A stretch of 19,341 nucleotides of DNA from Pelagophyceae sp. CCMP2097 (Eukaryota > Sar > Pelagophyceae): contig MU657797.1 in the NCBI GenBank assembly GCA_026770575.1, forward strand, positions 1 through 19,341. Direction: 5' to 3'. Under the pieces are notes generated by a model. The model ran no database searches and was not told the origin of the DNA. It saw only the letters and a program-made list of their open reading frames with translations. How positions within the stretch are numbered: position 1 is the first letter of the stretch; the number at the start of each line of letters is the position of its first letter. Below, piece after piece: positions 1 to 9,242 of this stretch. The position numbers and the translations under genes were made by a program.

Positions 1-305
1 CAGCAACTCGGCCGATTTAGCGATTGGTGGTTGATGCGATTGCTAAAATTGGGAGTTGAGGTCGAGCAGGAGCCTCATTGGAATCATCATAGAAGAAGTT
101 TTTGGTCACAGGTTCGAATCTGGTCGGCCGCAAAAAAAAGAAAAAATAAATAGCTCAATAAGAACTAAAATAATAAAAATAAAGATAAGGAGGATTTGAA
201 AGTTCAGCGATTAGTTAAATAATTTCAATTATTTACGTGGGCATTGCAATGGGATTTGGCTGTATCCTTTGGGTCCTCCGTGTGCCTCCGGCGCGCTCTT
301 GTAAT
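1..305 (+). mobile_element. Composite dispersed repeat, copy 1 (right part, cut by window edge)
   Basis: This stretch aligns without gaps to 8720-9024. I count three substitutions, at position 41, at one base in the A-run near 140, and in the CCTTTGGG/CCTTCGGG block near 270. Identity is therefore about 99 percent over 305 bp, which implies recent copying. In order it holds a tRNA-like module (9-130), an A-rich then AT-rich stretch (about 132-235), and a GC-rich tail that ends at 305, where the two copies diverge. The left part seen in copy 2 lies outside this window. It ends 267 bp upstream of the eL28 start codon. Confidence 0.9.
9..130 (+). other. tRNA-like module inside repeat copy 1 (possible Pol III-driven SINE head)
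   Basis: The ends CGGCCGA (9-15) and TCGGCCG (124-130) are exact reverse complements, like a 7-bp acceptor stem. TAGCGATTGGTGG (18-30) resembles a Pol III A box and GGTTCGAATC (111-120) closely fits a B box. A D-like arm can be drawn at 18-33 and a TTGCTAA loop at 40-46. However, the anticodon stem does not pair and the T stem is imperfect. At 122 nt it is too long for a plain tRNA. I read it as a degenerate tRNA-derived promoter of a SINE-like element, not a working tRNA gene. An A-rich tract follows directly. Confidence 0.5.
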
Positions 306-315
306 TAGCGTTTGG

Positions 316-323
316 TATATAAT
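316..323 (+). promoter_or_regulatory. TATA-like sequence upstream of eL28
   Basis: TATATAAT lies between the repeat and the eL28 start, about 250 bp before the ATG. Next to it, four ACCAT pentamers occur at 330-334, 341-345, 348-352 and 353-357, with an inverted ATGGT at 369-373. The placement fits a core promoter, but nothing in the sequence proves its use. The rest of 306-571 shows no gene. Confidence 0.3.
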
Positions 324-571
324 GGGGTGACCATCCCCTGACCATTGACCATACCATTGGTCGCCATAATGGTAACAAATCATACAAGGGAAAATGCGCT
401 GGCGCTCTGCGCTGCCGCGCTGCGCAGCTGCGCCGTCGCGGGGCCGCCTCAAAGCATCACGATCAACTCAGGACGAATCTCCCAACGGATGATTAATTTC
501 CAACGGATAAAATCTTGCAAAGACGTCGCTTATTTCGAGCTCCCCTCGGCGACAGACTTTACTCCTTCAAA

Positions 572-1387
572 ATGGCTTCCGTGCGAGCCCGCGTCCGCGT
601 GCGCAGGCCTCGCAGCTCGCAGGAAAGCATGCCTATAGAACGGGCGCGGGCGAGTCTGCAGGGCCTCTTGCCGAAGGCTCGAGCGAAGGGCTCGGCTGCT
701 CTCTCCACTGCGTTGCAGCGAGGGCGCCGCTGCGCGCTCTCGTTTGAGAGGCAGGCCGTCGCCCCCGCGACGGTGCCGGGAGGCCCGCGGCTCGGATAGC
801 GCGACGGGCGGTCTGTCAGCGCTGCGTTTTTCGCGTTGCGGCGGGTGTCTGTCGTGCAGACGGCGCCTCTAGGTCCCTCCTTCGCTGCTGTGGATGATTG
901 TCCGCAACGACAACTCCAAGCTGGTCAAGCGCGACGGCCTGCAGCTGACGTCCGAGGCGGGCAATCTGGCGAACCGTAACACGTTCAAGTACTCTGGCAT
1001 CGCGAATGTGCGCACCGTCGACATGTCGATCGACGCCGAGGGCAAGGTCTCGCTCGGCCTCGCCGCCGCCAAGAACCTCAACAAGCCCGCCTCCTCCGTG
1101 CGTCCGCGCCGTCGCGTGCCGCCGCCGCCGCGCCGCAGGGGCCTCCTTATCGCGCGAGCGGCGCGGCGGCGACGCTCGCCCCTCTTCAGGTGCGCACGGC
1201 GCCGCTGAACAAGAACTTCCGCCGCGTGGCGCAGTCGCTGAAGAAACAGCTCGCTGGCCAGTGCTACCGCGGCGATTTGACGGCGATGGCCCTCGCGCGG
1301 TGGACGGCGCTGCACCGCCTGTCCAAGGTCAAGGCGGGCCTGGCCAAGAAGACGAAGACCAAGGCGCCGCACCACCCCAAGGCGTAA
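572..1387 (+). CDS. RPL28: 60S ribosomal protein eL28 (L28e)
   Basis: Cytosolic large-subunit ribosomal protein, found in eukaryotes only. I reconstruct three exons: 572-580, 873-1097 and 1190-1387, giving 143 residues; human RPL28 has 137. Exon 1 encodes only M-A-S. Both donors read TCC then GTGCG, and the acceptors are CTCTAG (872) and TTCAG (1189). The joined start, MASVPPSLLWMIVRNDNS, matches the family's N-terminal L-W-x-V/I-V-R-N block. The NRNTFKYSG segment corresponds to the family block ARNSFRYNG. The basic C-terminus carries the R-P/G-D-L-x-x-A-A/M helix as RGDLTAMALAR. Both introns are phase 0. Exons 2 and 3 are certain; the 9-nt exon 1 is inferred from the in-frame TAG at 870-872, which is the acceptor, and from the matching donor. 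Confidence 0.88.
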
Positions 1388-2113
1388 GCGCCTTGTTAAT
1401 TGCAGTTCCCCCAAACGAAGCCCGAAAGGGTTGCTGAGGCGGCATCGGGCCGGATTCAGCATGGCGGCCTCGTGCCGTGGGCGTGACGGACCGAAAGAAG
1501 CCCTGGACGACGCCCGAAGAGACCCTGCAGCGTCGCCGCGGAGAGAGTCTTTCGATCGAGGGGCTTCGTCCGGGATCGTCGTACCCTGACTCAGGGGATA
1601 TGAGGGTGTTCCCGTGGATTGATGCCATGTCCTCGTCGTCGGCGGGTCGGACTGGCCACGCGCGCAAACCACGATCGAGCTCCTATACCCGGCGACGATG
1701 GGCTCGCGCCCGGGCCGATCATGCCAGCATTTGGAACAGTCAATAATGGAACTATCTTTGGATGCGCGGTTCGGCGGGCGACCCAACGAGTCCTCGGTGG
1801 GCATGGGACGCCACGTGCTGGCGACTCGGCCTCGGACGACGGCGGCGGCCTCGCCGATTCGGGCACGGAGGAGCGCGCCGTCGAGTAGCAGAGGTACTGA
1901 CTATAAATTAACACCCTCATTGCCTTCACTGACTAGGGGCCCATTGAGGAGGGCTAGGAACAATTCCCAGGGACGGTGCACTGGGGACTCGGAAAAATTG
2001 CCTAAAAGATTTTGTTGCGCGAAACGACGCTTTCCGTTGGTTGCCCTGCCCGGCTCTCGCCCCGGGAGGGGAGCGCGGGTAGGGTCGACTTCCCGCCGGC
2101 GCGGCCCGGCGGC
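1388..2113. other. Intergenic stretch between eL28 and the P4-ATPase
   Basis: No recognisable gene. It should contain the eL28 3' UTR and the P4-ATPase promoter. GC content drops around 1900-2010. A short in-frame stretch near 1822-1888 has GC-rich third positions and ends at TAG (1886-1888), but no start, donor or family match supports a gene there. Confidence 0.6.
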
Positions 2114-5100
2114 ATGGCGGGCGAGACGCGGCGCGTGTTGCTGGGCCAGGAGAATAGCGCGTGCGTCGGCCACAACCGCCTCGTGACGTCCAAGTTCACG
2201 CTGCTGGACTTTCTGCCGCTGGCGCTCTTCGCGCAGTTCCGGCGGCTGGCAAACTTTTACTACGTGTTGATCAGCGCTTTAATGGTCCTGGGTACGTACT
2301 CGCCGCTCTTCCAGTCGCCGTACTCGTACTCGACGACGTTGGGGCCGCTGCTCGTGCTCATGTCGCTGTCCATCTTCAAAGAGGGCCTGAGCGACCTGGA
2401 GCGGCACCGCGCGGACCGCGACGTCGACCGCACGCTCGTCGAGATTTTGAACCGCAGAGGCGCCGCGCTCCTCTGGGAGATCCGGCCTGGGGACGTGGTC
2501 AAGGTCAAGCGAGGCGAGGTGCGTGGTCCGCCGGCCTCGTTTGCGCCGGGGTCCAGAGGCGCCGGGGTCCCGGGGTGGGCCGTATGGGCGCCTATATGGG
2601 CGGCGCGGCGAGCCGCCGCATTAGATCGCGTCGTGCGACTTTGTCGTCCTCGCCGGCGCCGGCGAGGCCAACACGTGCCACATTGACACGGCGTCCATCG
2701 ACGGTGCGCCCCCCCCCGCCCGAACACCGCCGTGGGGCTCGAGGCCCGTGCAAGGACCGAGGGTTCGACGAGGCCCCCTGCAGGCGAGACTAATTTGAAG
2801 CTGCGGCGCGGGCCGGCGACGACGGCGTCGCTGGGGTCGGGCGACGAGGCGAAGGTGGATCGCGCCTGCGCCGCGCTGGCGTCGGGCGTCATCGAGTGCG
2901 ACGTGCCGAACGAGCACGTCAACGTCTTCAACGGCACCATCTCGGGCGTCGACGGCGGCGACGGCGGCGTGGTGCCGCTGAGCCGGGACCACGTGGTGCT
3001 GCGCGGTTCGACGGTGCACTCGGCCTGGGTCGTGGGAATCTGCGTCTACTCGGGGCCGGAGACGAAGCTGGCGCTGAACACGCGGCAGCCTCCACTCAAG
3101 TTTTCGCAGCTGGACCGTTTGGCGAACCGGGCCATGCTGCTGCAGCTCGGGTGCCAGGCCGTGCTGGCGGCTATCTCGGCCATTGCGATGACTTCTTTCA
3201 ACGCCGGCGCGACGCAGCACCTCTGGTACGCTGGCTACCGCGTCGCGGGCACGTCGGCGTACCTGGATGCCCGCTGGGACGATCTGGAGTGGTCCTCGAA
3301 ATCCCTCGGCGGCTTCTGGGGCTTCGTCACGTTTTTCGTCCTCTACTGCAACTACATCCCAATGTCGCTCTACGTGGCCTTTGACGTGGCGACGGCGGTG
3401 CAGACGTTGTACGTCGGCTGGGACGCTGAAATGCGGCACACCATGGCCGACGGCACCACGTTCGCTGCCGTGGCGCGGTCCGGCACGGTGACCGACCTCG
3501 GCCAGGTCGAGTTCGTCTTCTCCGACAAGACTGGCACGTTGACCTGCAACGAGATGAAGTTGCGGAGGTTGATGTGCAACGGCGACGTTTTCGACGTACC
3601 CGCCGAAAAAGCAGAGGCCGAAAAACAAGAGGCCGCCTTTGGCGAGGCGCAGCCACCGCGGCCCATCTCGCACCTCTTCGATTCCGCGGCGCGCGATTGC
3701 GCGGGCGGCCTCGCAGTCGTGTACGTCGGCGACCACGCCGCGGGCGCGTCGCCCAACGACGCGCCCGCGGCGCCGTGCCCCCCCTTCCCCGGCGCGGCCA
3801 CGCCGCCGCCCATGTCGTCGGCGCTCGCGGCGCTGCGGCTCCTCGAGAGCCTCATGCTCTGCCACACGGTCCTCGTCGAGCAGGAGGAGCAGGCTGCGGG
3901 CGGGGTGGTGTACCAGGCCGAGTCGCCCGACGAGGGCGCGCTGGTCCTCGGCGCGAAAGCGGCGGGCTACGAGCTGCGGTCCCGCAGCGAGCGCGTTTTG
4001 GGCTGCCGCGTCGGTTCCGGTTCGGCGGCCGTCGAGGCCGAGTGGGAAATTTTAGCGACGAACGCCTTCGACAACGACCGCAAGCGCATGTCCATCTTCC
4101 TGCGCCGCGGCGGCCGCATCGTCCTCTACTGCAAAGGTGCCGACGCGCACATGTTCGACCGAGCAGCCGACGATTGGTTGCTCTCGCCCGCGGCCAAGGC
4201 TTTAAGAGCAACCGTCGACGGCTTCGCCACGGCGGGCCTCCGCACTTTGGTCTTCGGCGCGCGCGACTGGTCCGAGGCCGAGTTTGCGAGGTGGCGAGAC
4301 GCGCACTACGCGCCCGCGAGCGCGGCGCTGCACGGCCGCGAAGAGTTGCTGAGGGCGGCCGCGGACGCCTGCGAGCGCGATTTGGAAATCGTGGGCGCGT
4401 CGGCCATCGAGGACATGCTGCAGGATGGCGTACCGGAGACGATTGCGACGCTGCGCGCCGCGGCGGTTAAGTTGTGGGTCTTAACGGGAGACAAGCGCGA
4501 GACGGCCGTGGAGATCGCAAAGTCGTGCCGCCTCATCACGCAAGGCATGCGCGTCGACGTCCTCTCCGAAGAGGACGGCGGCGATCTCGAGCTCCTCCTC
4601 TACCGCCTCTACCGAAGAGAGTTCGGCGCGCCGGCCGACCGGCGCGAAGCCGCGGCGGGCTTCTTCGAACAGCTCCGTGATTCGCCTGCCGCGGCGCACG
4701 TCGCCGCGCTCTGCGACCGGCTCGCGGGGCGCGCCGCGGCCGTCGCCGAGGCCGAGGCGGTGGAGACCAAGATCGCCGACCTCGAGGCACGGAGCGGCGG
4801 GGCCGACGCGCGCGGCAAGGGATCCGCGGGCGGCGGGGCGGACGGCGCGAGGGCGGCGGCGCTGGTTTTGGACGGCGGCGCGGTGCGCGTGCTCTTCGCG
4901 TTGGATGCTGCCGTGCAGGTCATTTTGTGCCGGCTGCTTTCGCGGTACGGCGCCGTCCTCGCGGTGCGCGTGACCCCGAAGCAAAAGGCGCAGTTTGTGC
5001 ACCTCGTCCAGGACCACGTGCGACCCAAGCCCGTGACTTTGGCCATTGGAGACGGGGCCAACGACGTGAACATGATCATGTCTGCGCAGATCGGCGTCGG

Positions 5101-6082
5101 GATTTCTGGCCTCGAGGGCCGCCAGGCCGTCAACGCCAGCGACTTTGCCATTGCGCAGTTTCGGTTCCTGCAGCGACTGATGCTCCACCACGGCCGCACC
5201 AACTACCGGCGCAACTGCAAGCTCATTTTGTACTCGTTTTACAAAAACGCCTGCCTCGCCATGCTCCTCTTCTTCTTTTCGTTCGACTCGGGGTTCAGCG
5301 GCACGAGCTTCTTCCACGAGCACTTTACCGCGTCGTACAACTTTTACCTCTTTTGCGTCATTTTTTGGGTGGCCATGTTCGACCGCGACGTCGAGCCCAT
5401 CGTCGTGGAGAAGCACCCGCGCCTCTACGACAGTGGAAGGCTGAACCAGGACCTCGGCGTCGGGGCGGTGCTCTTCTGGCAGGCGCAGTCTGTGGCGCAT
5501 TCGCTCCTCCTTTTTTATTTGCCCACGGGCGCGCTGAAGATGGGCACCGGCGCGCGAGTGGACGTCGGCCACTCTTTATTCGCATCGTCGACGGTGGTTG
5601 CCACGGGGCTCGTCGTCTTCATGAACCTGAAAGCTTACTGGGAGTCGGCGGCGTACATCCACGTCGACGCCGCCTGTGGCGAGTGCGGCGGCCTCGGCGC
5701 CTGGGGGTTCTTGGCCTCGAACCACGTCATCTCGGTCCTGTCCTGGGCGTTTTACCTCGCAGGCACGGCCGTCGCCTCGACGGAGGCGTGCGTCTCCGCG
5801 CTCGACGGGTTCCTGGACATGTGGCCCTACCGAGGCGTCGGCACGGCGACGCTCGGCGTCGGCACGACGTGGCTCGTTTCGCTGCTCGTCCTCGGCGCCA
5901 TCATCATCGCCGACTTTCTCGTCCGCGCGGTCAAGCACGAGTTCTTCGTCGACGCGGTGACGCTCGAAATCGAGCGGCAGGAACTCCTCCGACCCGGCGC
6001 CACGCACCGCGCGCGCGTCGCGCCCGACCGCCACTCGCTCGACTCGCCCACGCGGTCCGCCACGCCGCCGAGGCACGTCTAG
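2114..6082 (+). CDS. P4-type ATPase (phospholipid flippase)
   Basis: ATP-driven flippase that moves phospholipids to the cytosolic leaflet of eukaryotic membranes, usually with a CDC50-type partner (none seen here). Exons: 2114-2518, 2625-2703 and 2784-6082, giving 1260 residues; introns are 106 and 80 nt with donors GTGCGT and GTGCGC. The start is the first ATG in frame. The FxQFRRxAN entry into TM1 is present, and the actuator motif DGET (161-164) is rebuilt exactly across intron 2. Also visible: phosphorylation motif DKTGTLT with Asp409, SPDEGALV and KGAD in the nucleotide domain, TGDKRETA (about 729), hinge GDGANDV (917 on), then six C-terminal membrane segments. The TM4 motif is P-M-S-L (354-357) where most P4-ATPases have P-I-S-L. 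About 100 low-complexity Ala/Gly-rich residues are inserted after the TGDK segment. The 3.3-kb last exon has no intron. Confidence 0.95.
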
Positions 6083-6337
6083 CGAATAACCGCCGCCGAT
6101 CTAAAAGGCCCTGTAATGGTACCAGTATGGAACCCCCACAGAGCGAACGTGCGCCGAGGGGTACTCGTCAACCATTTCGTTGTGGGAGCTCCTGGTTCAG
6201 GCGTCTGTGGAGGTCGACGTTGCTGCGGCCGGGGAGTGTAAGTGACTTTTTCTGGAAACTTGAACATTTTTTTCGAAATTGACCCTTTTTGACTTCTCAA
6301 CTGAGTTTGACGAGTTCGAGTACGACTGGAATTGAAG

Positions 6338-7552
6338 ATGTTCCTCTGCGCGTCGTCGCCGCGGATGGCCGCGGTCGCGTTAGCGCTGCATCGTGCGTCG
6401 GCGCTGGCCCCGGCGGCCTTGGCGCGCCGAGGCGTCATTTTGGCGCCGGCGGGCGGCGCAGCCGCTCTCGACGCGCTCGTGGCGGCCGTGGCCGCGTCGG
6501 GCCTGCGGCCGGACGTGGTAAAGCCCGAGGGGCTTTTGGCGTCGCTTGCCGCGGGAGGTGTCTGCTCCGTCTTTGCTGGCGAGTACGGCTCCACCTCCGA
6601 CCTCGCGGAATGCGACGCGCACGTCTACCGCTACAAGCAGGCCGTGGGCCTGTACAAGCTCGTCAGCGGCGGATCCGCGCCACAGTGGTTCTCGCCGCAA
6701 GACGATCAGGAGGCAAACTTGGAGCGCAACGGGTGGAACTTCCTCGCCACGGACGAAGACGAGGGCACGGTGGAATGGGGCACCCCCGCGCCCCTCGACG
6801 CGGCGCCCTTCACCGTGACCCTCGAGGACGGCATCGCGGAAGCCGCGCGGCTCGTGCGCGAGTCGGGAGTCGCTTTACTTCGCCAGGCCGTGCCGCTGGC
6901 GCTGCTGGAGCCGTGCGCCAGCGCCGTGTCTGCGGGGCTGGAGGAGTGCCGCTCTGAACTCGCGGAGAAGCGTTTACAGCTGAACAATTTCGACAAAGTG
7001 GACTTTGCGGAGATTGTGCACCGGAGCGACGGCCGCTACGATATCAAGGTATACGACGAATCCATTTCCAACCTCGTCGCCGGCGCGGCGTGGAAGCCTT
7101 TGCTCAACGAGCTTTTAGGGAGCGACCACGTCGAGCTTTATCAATCCGTCATCGTCGCGAACCCGGGCGCCAAAGCCCAGGGCCTCCACTGCGACAATGG
7201 CCACCTCTTCCCCGGCGAAGCTCATTTAGAAAACCCGCATTGTGTTGTCGTCATTGTTCCGCTCATCGACGTCAACGTAGAAAACGGTCCGACGGAGTTT
7301 TGGCCCGCGTCTCAAAAAGAGGCCGCGGCAAAGTTGCTCTTCCTCGAAGCCAAGACGCACTTCATCCCTTCGCAGAGCAGCCTCGCGCTCGCGGCGGACA
7401 AGGGCGACGTCATCGTCTTCGACACGCGCACTGTGCACCGCGGCATGCCCAACACGTCACGCGAGCCACGGGCCATCCTCTACTTGGCCTTTGCGCGGCC
7501 CTGGTACAGCGAGGGCGTCCGAAACTTCCCCGAGAAGCGGCTGTTTCAGTAA
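6338..7552 (+). CDS. Phytanoyl-CoA dioxygenase (PhyH)-like Fe(II)/2-oxoglutarate oxygenase, probably plastid- or ER-routed
   Basis: Single-exon protein of 404 residues. The C-terminal half (about 170-400) is a PhyH-type double-stranded beta-helix. The iron ligands are visible as H284-C-D286 and distal H367. A basic residue downstream (R375 or R378) is suited to 2-oxoglutarate binding. The HxD motif argues for hydroxylation rather than halogenation, because halogenases replace the Asp. The substrate cannot be read from sequence. The N-terminus has a short hydrophobic stretch ending ASALAP, like the ASAFAP cleavage motif of heterokont plastid preproteins with Leu in place of Phe. Residues about 30-165 form an Ala-rich region and a segment with W/Y-rich patches that I do not recognise. 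The upstream spacer from the flippase gene is 255 bp, and the ATG follows an AT-richer stretch (6235-6337). A second Met at residue 10 could also start the protein. Confidence 0.85.
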   Translation: MFLCASSPRMAAVALALHRASALAPAALARRGVILAPAGGAAALDALVAAVAASGLRPDVVKPEGLLASLAAGGVCSVFAGEYGSTSDLAECDAHVYRYKQAVGLYKLVSGGSAPQWFSPQDDQEANLERNGWNFLATDEDEGTVEWGTPAPLDAAPFTVTLEDGIAEAARLVRESGVALLRQAVPLALLEPCASAVSAGLEECRSELAEKRLQLNNFDKVDFAEIVHRSDGRYDIKVYDESISNLVAGAAWKPLLNELLGSDHVELYQSVIVANPGAKAQGLHCDNGHLFPGEAHLENPHCVVVIVPLIDVNVENGPTEFWPASQKEAAAKLLFLEAKTHFIPSQSSLALAADKGDVIVFDTRTVHRGMPNTSREPRAILYLAFARPWYSEGVRNFPEKRLFQ

Positions 7553-7627
7553 CGACGATTGCCACGCGAGCTGCCCCGAGGTCGGGGTCCCCAATGGATC
7601 GCTATGAACCTCGAGACGGGCCCTCGG

Positions 7628-7662
7628 GCACGCCAGCTGGAGATAGAGTTTTTTGGAGCATT
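7628..7662 (+). repeat. Left terminal inverted repeat of the 887-bp element
   Basis: 35 bp, pairing with 8480-8514 in reverse complement with two mismatches. Outside these 35 bases similarity stops on both sides. Confidence 0.8.
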
Positions 7663-8479
7663 TAGTTTTGTGCGAGGTCAATTTTGAGGTCATTCTTCGG
7701 GCGCCTCGCGCGCGGGCGCCTTTGCCCCAGGCGCCGAGCGGAGGGTCTGGGGTCCGAGTATAGGGTCTCATCTATGGGCGGGAACCGTCTTTACTCGACG
7801 CCGGCACGTATAGGCCAGATGCGGGGGTGAAGTGTGAAATGGTCTCAACTTGGAGGGGCGCTCACGGCGCTCAGAGTGGTGCCCAAATCGCAGCTTTCAG
7901 AATTTCGTGATCTACTCACCGAGGCACATCCCCGAGAGTCACAAACGAATGTGGCGTTCGGGACTAGGTGCTTTCCAAAACTTGGCCGACGTTTGTACGA
8001 GGCACGTCATGCCCATGAAAAACACGCAATCGGCCTATAAGACCGGCGCCGACTGGTGCGCCATCTGTAGGGCCATGAAGCCGACGTCCCCAGCGAGTAT
8101 CGCGGCACGAGTGGCCCTAATCGACGACTTGGAAGAGTGTCGCGGAGACGCTCCGTTGTCAGAGTGGAATCGGGTCGAAGGCGGGTTTCTTTTCGTGATC
8201 TTTCTTTATCAGCCCCACGTACAGTGCCATCCGGAGCACATATCTCCGAGCTGCGATTTCGGACCCTCTCGTTCGCGCGCTGCCGTCGAGCGCCGAAATT
8301 TGAATTCAAGGGAGTCGACTCGGCTCTCCCCACAGGCCTCTATACCCCAAACTTCTTGCCTTAGAGGGGGCGCGGGTACCATACGGAACGGGCTCTGCGC
8401 TCTTCTTCCGCTTGGGCATGCGCGCCCGCGCGTCTCAGCTCTGAGAAGTTTGTCTCCGATAGCCCAAAAAACGATCGCG

Positions 8480-8514
8480 AATGCTCCACAAAACTCTATC
8501 TCTAGCTGGCGTGC
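8480..8514 (-). repeat. Right terminal inverted repeat of the 887-bp element
   Basis: Partner of 7628-7662. It ends 26 bp before the start of the composite repeat at 8541, so the two mobile units nearly abut. Confidence 0.8.
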
Positions 8515-8545
8515 GGGACAGCTCTCTATGGCTATTTATCATTGA

Positions 8546-8600
8546 GGACCCGAAGGGTCCTTGCCGTTTATTCAGTTTACGGCAAGGGCCCTTCGGGTCC
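8546..8600. repeat. Fold-back hairpin at the left end of repeat copy 2
   Basis: Arms 8546-8567 and 8579-8600 are 22 nt each and complementary except for one base, with an 11-nt loop. Each arm also contains a smaller hairpin built on GGACCC-GAA-GGGTCC, so a cruciform or a double hairpin is possible. The same structure recurs at 18448-18508. Confidence 0.85.
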
Positions 8601-8629
8601 TTTGATTGAAGGATTACCAGGGGCAATTA

Positions 8630-8677
8630 TGTCTGTCTGTTTGTCTGTTTGTCTGTTTGTCTGTTTGTCTGTCTGTC
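8630..8677 (+). repeat. TGTC/TGTT tetranucleotide microsatellite
   Basis: About 48 bp of alternating TGTC and TGTT units within the composite repeat. The equivalent tract in the third copy (18538-18568) is shorter, as expected from slippage. Confidence 0.9.
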
Positions 8678-8727
8678 GCCGGGTCCATCCGTGAAGTTCC
8701 ACCTTTGGGAAGAAAAAAACAGCAACT

Positions 8728-8849
8728 CGGCCGATTTAGCGATTGGTGGTTGATGCGATCGCTAAAATTGGGAGTTGAGGTCGAGCAGGAGCCTCATTGG
8801 AATCATCATAGAAGAAGTTTTTGGTCACAGGTTCGAATCTGGTCGGCCG
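8728..8849 (+). other. tRNA-like module inside repeat copy 2
   Basis: Same as 9-130 apart from one substitution, T to C at the base before the GCT of the loop. The 7-bp terminal complementarity and the A-box-like and B-box-like motifs are all kept. A 15-nt A-run follows one base after the module, as in retroposed SINEs. Confidence 0.5.
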
Positions 8850-9242
8850 CAAAAAAAAAAAAAAATAAATAGCTCAATAAGAACTAAAATAATAAAAATA
8901 AAGATAAGGAGGATTTGAAAGTTCAGCGATTAGTTAAATAATTTCAATTATTTACGTGGGCATTGCAATGGGATTTGGCTGTATCCTTCGGGTCCTCCGT
9001 GTGCCTCCGGCGCGCTCTTGTAATAACGGTCCCTCTTCGATCGCCCCTCCCGAATACCCCATCTGTCCGCGGCGTCCAGCGTGCTCGGAAGTGGCGGGTA
9101 GTATGTTTACTGGGAAAGGTCCGGTGCTCGTCGTTCTTCACTGACTGAGACTTCAGCGCGTGCCGGTATGTAGAGGCCGACGCGCGAGGGCATCCGGCGG
9201 AGCGGTGTGCTCTTTTCGGGAGGGACGATTGGCGGTAGCTGC

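Larger units (their letters stand above)
7628..8514. mobile_element. 887-bp element bounded by 35-bp inverted repeats
   Basis: Positions 7628-7662 and 8480-8514 are reverse complements at 33 of 35 bases; the outer end reads GCACGCCAGCT. The interior is less GC-rich than the genes and unlike them in codon use. I see no clear target-site duplication. One open frame runs from ATG 7949 to TGA 8543-8545 (198 residues). It includes a WCAIC patch, passes through the right inverted repeat and stops just inside the next element. I recognise no transposase in it. The best reading is a non-autonomous DNA transposon (MITE-like) or a decayed transposon. No host gene is seen in 7553-8540. Confidence 0.55.
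8541..9024 (+). mobile_element. Composite dispersed repeat, copy 2 (complete)
   Basis: Start and end are set by comparison. The left end is where similarity to 18443 on begins (ATTGAGGACC). The right end is where similarity to copy 1 ends (TTGTAAT). Modules in order: fold-back hairpin (8546-8600), TGTC/TGTT microsatellite (8630-8677), spacer, tRNA-like module (8728-8849), A-run, AT-rich block, GC-rich tail. GAGGACCCGAAGG at 8544-8556 recurs inverted as CCTTCGGGTCCTC at 8985-8997, a perfect 13-bp subterminal inverted repeat. No protein is encoded. Confidence 0.85.

Noticed and set aside
9..130. A functional tRNA-Ser(GCT) gene
   Set aside because: The anticodon stem does not pair, with or without an intron that I could place. 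The T stem has a mismatch, and the unit is part of a dispersed repeat.
225..452. Minus-strand frame shared by both long repeat copies (also near 8944-9141)
   Set aside because: The shared C-terminal part is simply the repeat tail read backwards, and the rest differs completely between the two sites.
1619..1888. Frame ending in an Asp/Gly/Glu-rich tail before TAG
   Set aside because: Only the last 20 or so codons have the codon style of real genes here. No start, splice site or homology supports it; at most it is a gene fragment.
2621..3865. Long antisense frame opposite the P4-ATPase (another at 4481-5572)
   Set aside because: Same compositional effect; Arg- and His-rich translation with no recognisable domain.
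7834..8545. Open frames within the inverted-repeat element as a host gene
   Set aside because: The longest frame lacks an early ATG, runs through the right inverted repeat and stops in the next repeat. Codon use is unlike the neighbouring genes. I kept it only as a comment on the element.
8606..8872. Open frame with a repeating CLFVCLSV pattern
   Set aside because: It is a translation of the TGTC/TGTT microsatellite and of the tRNA-like repeat, not a gene.
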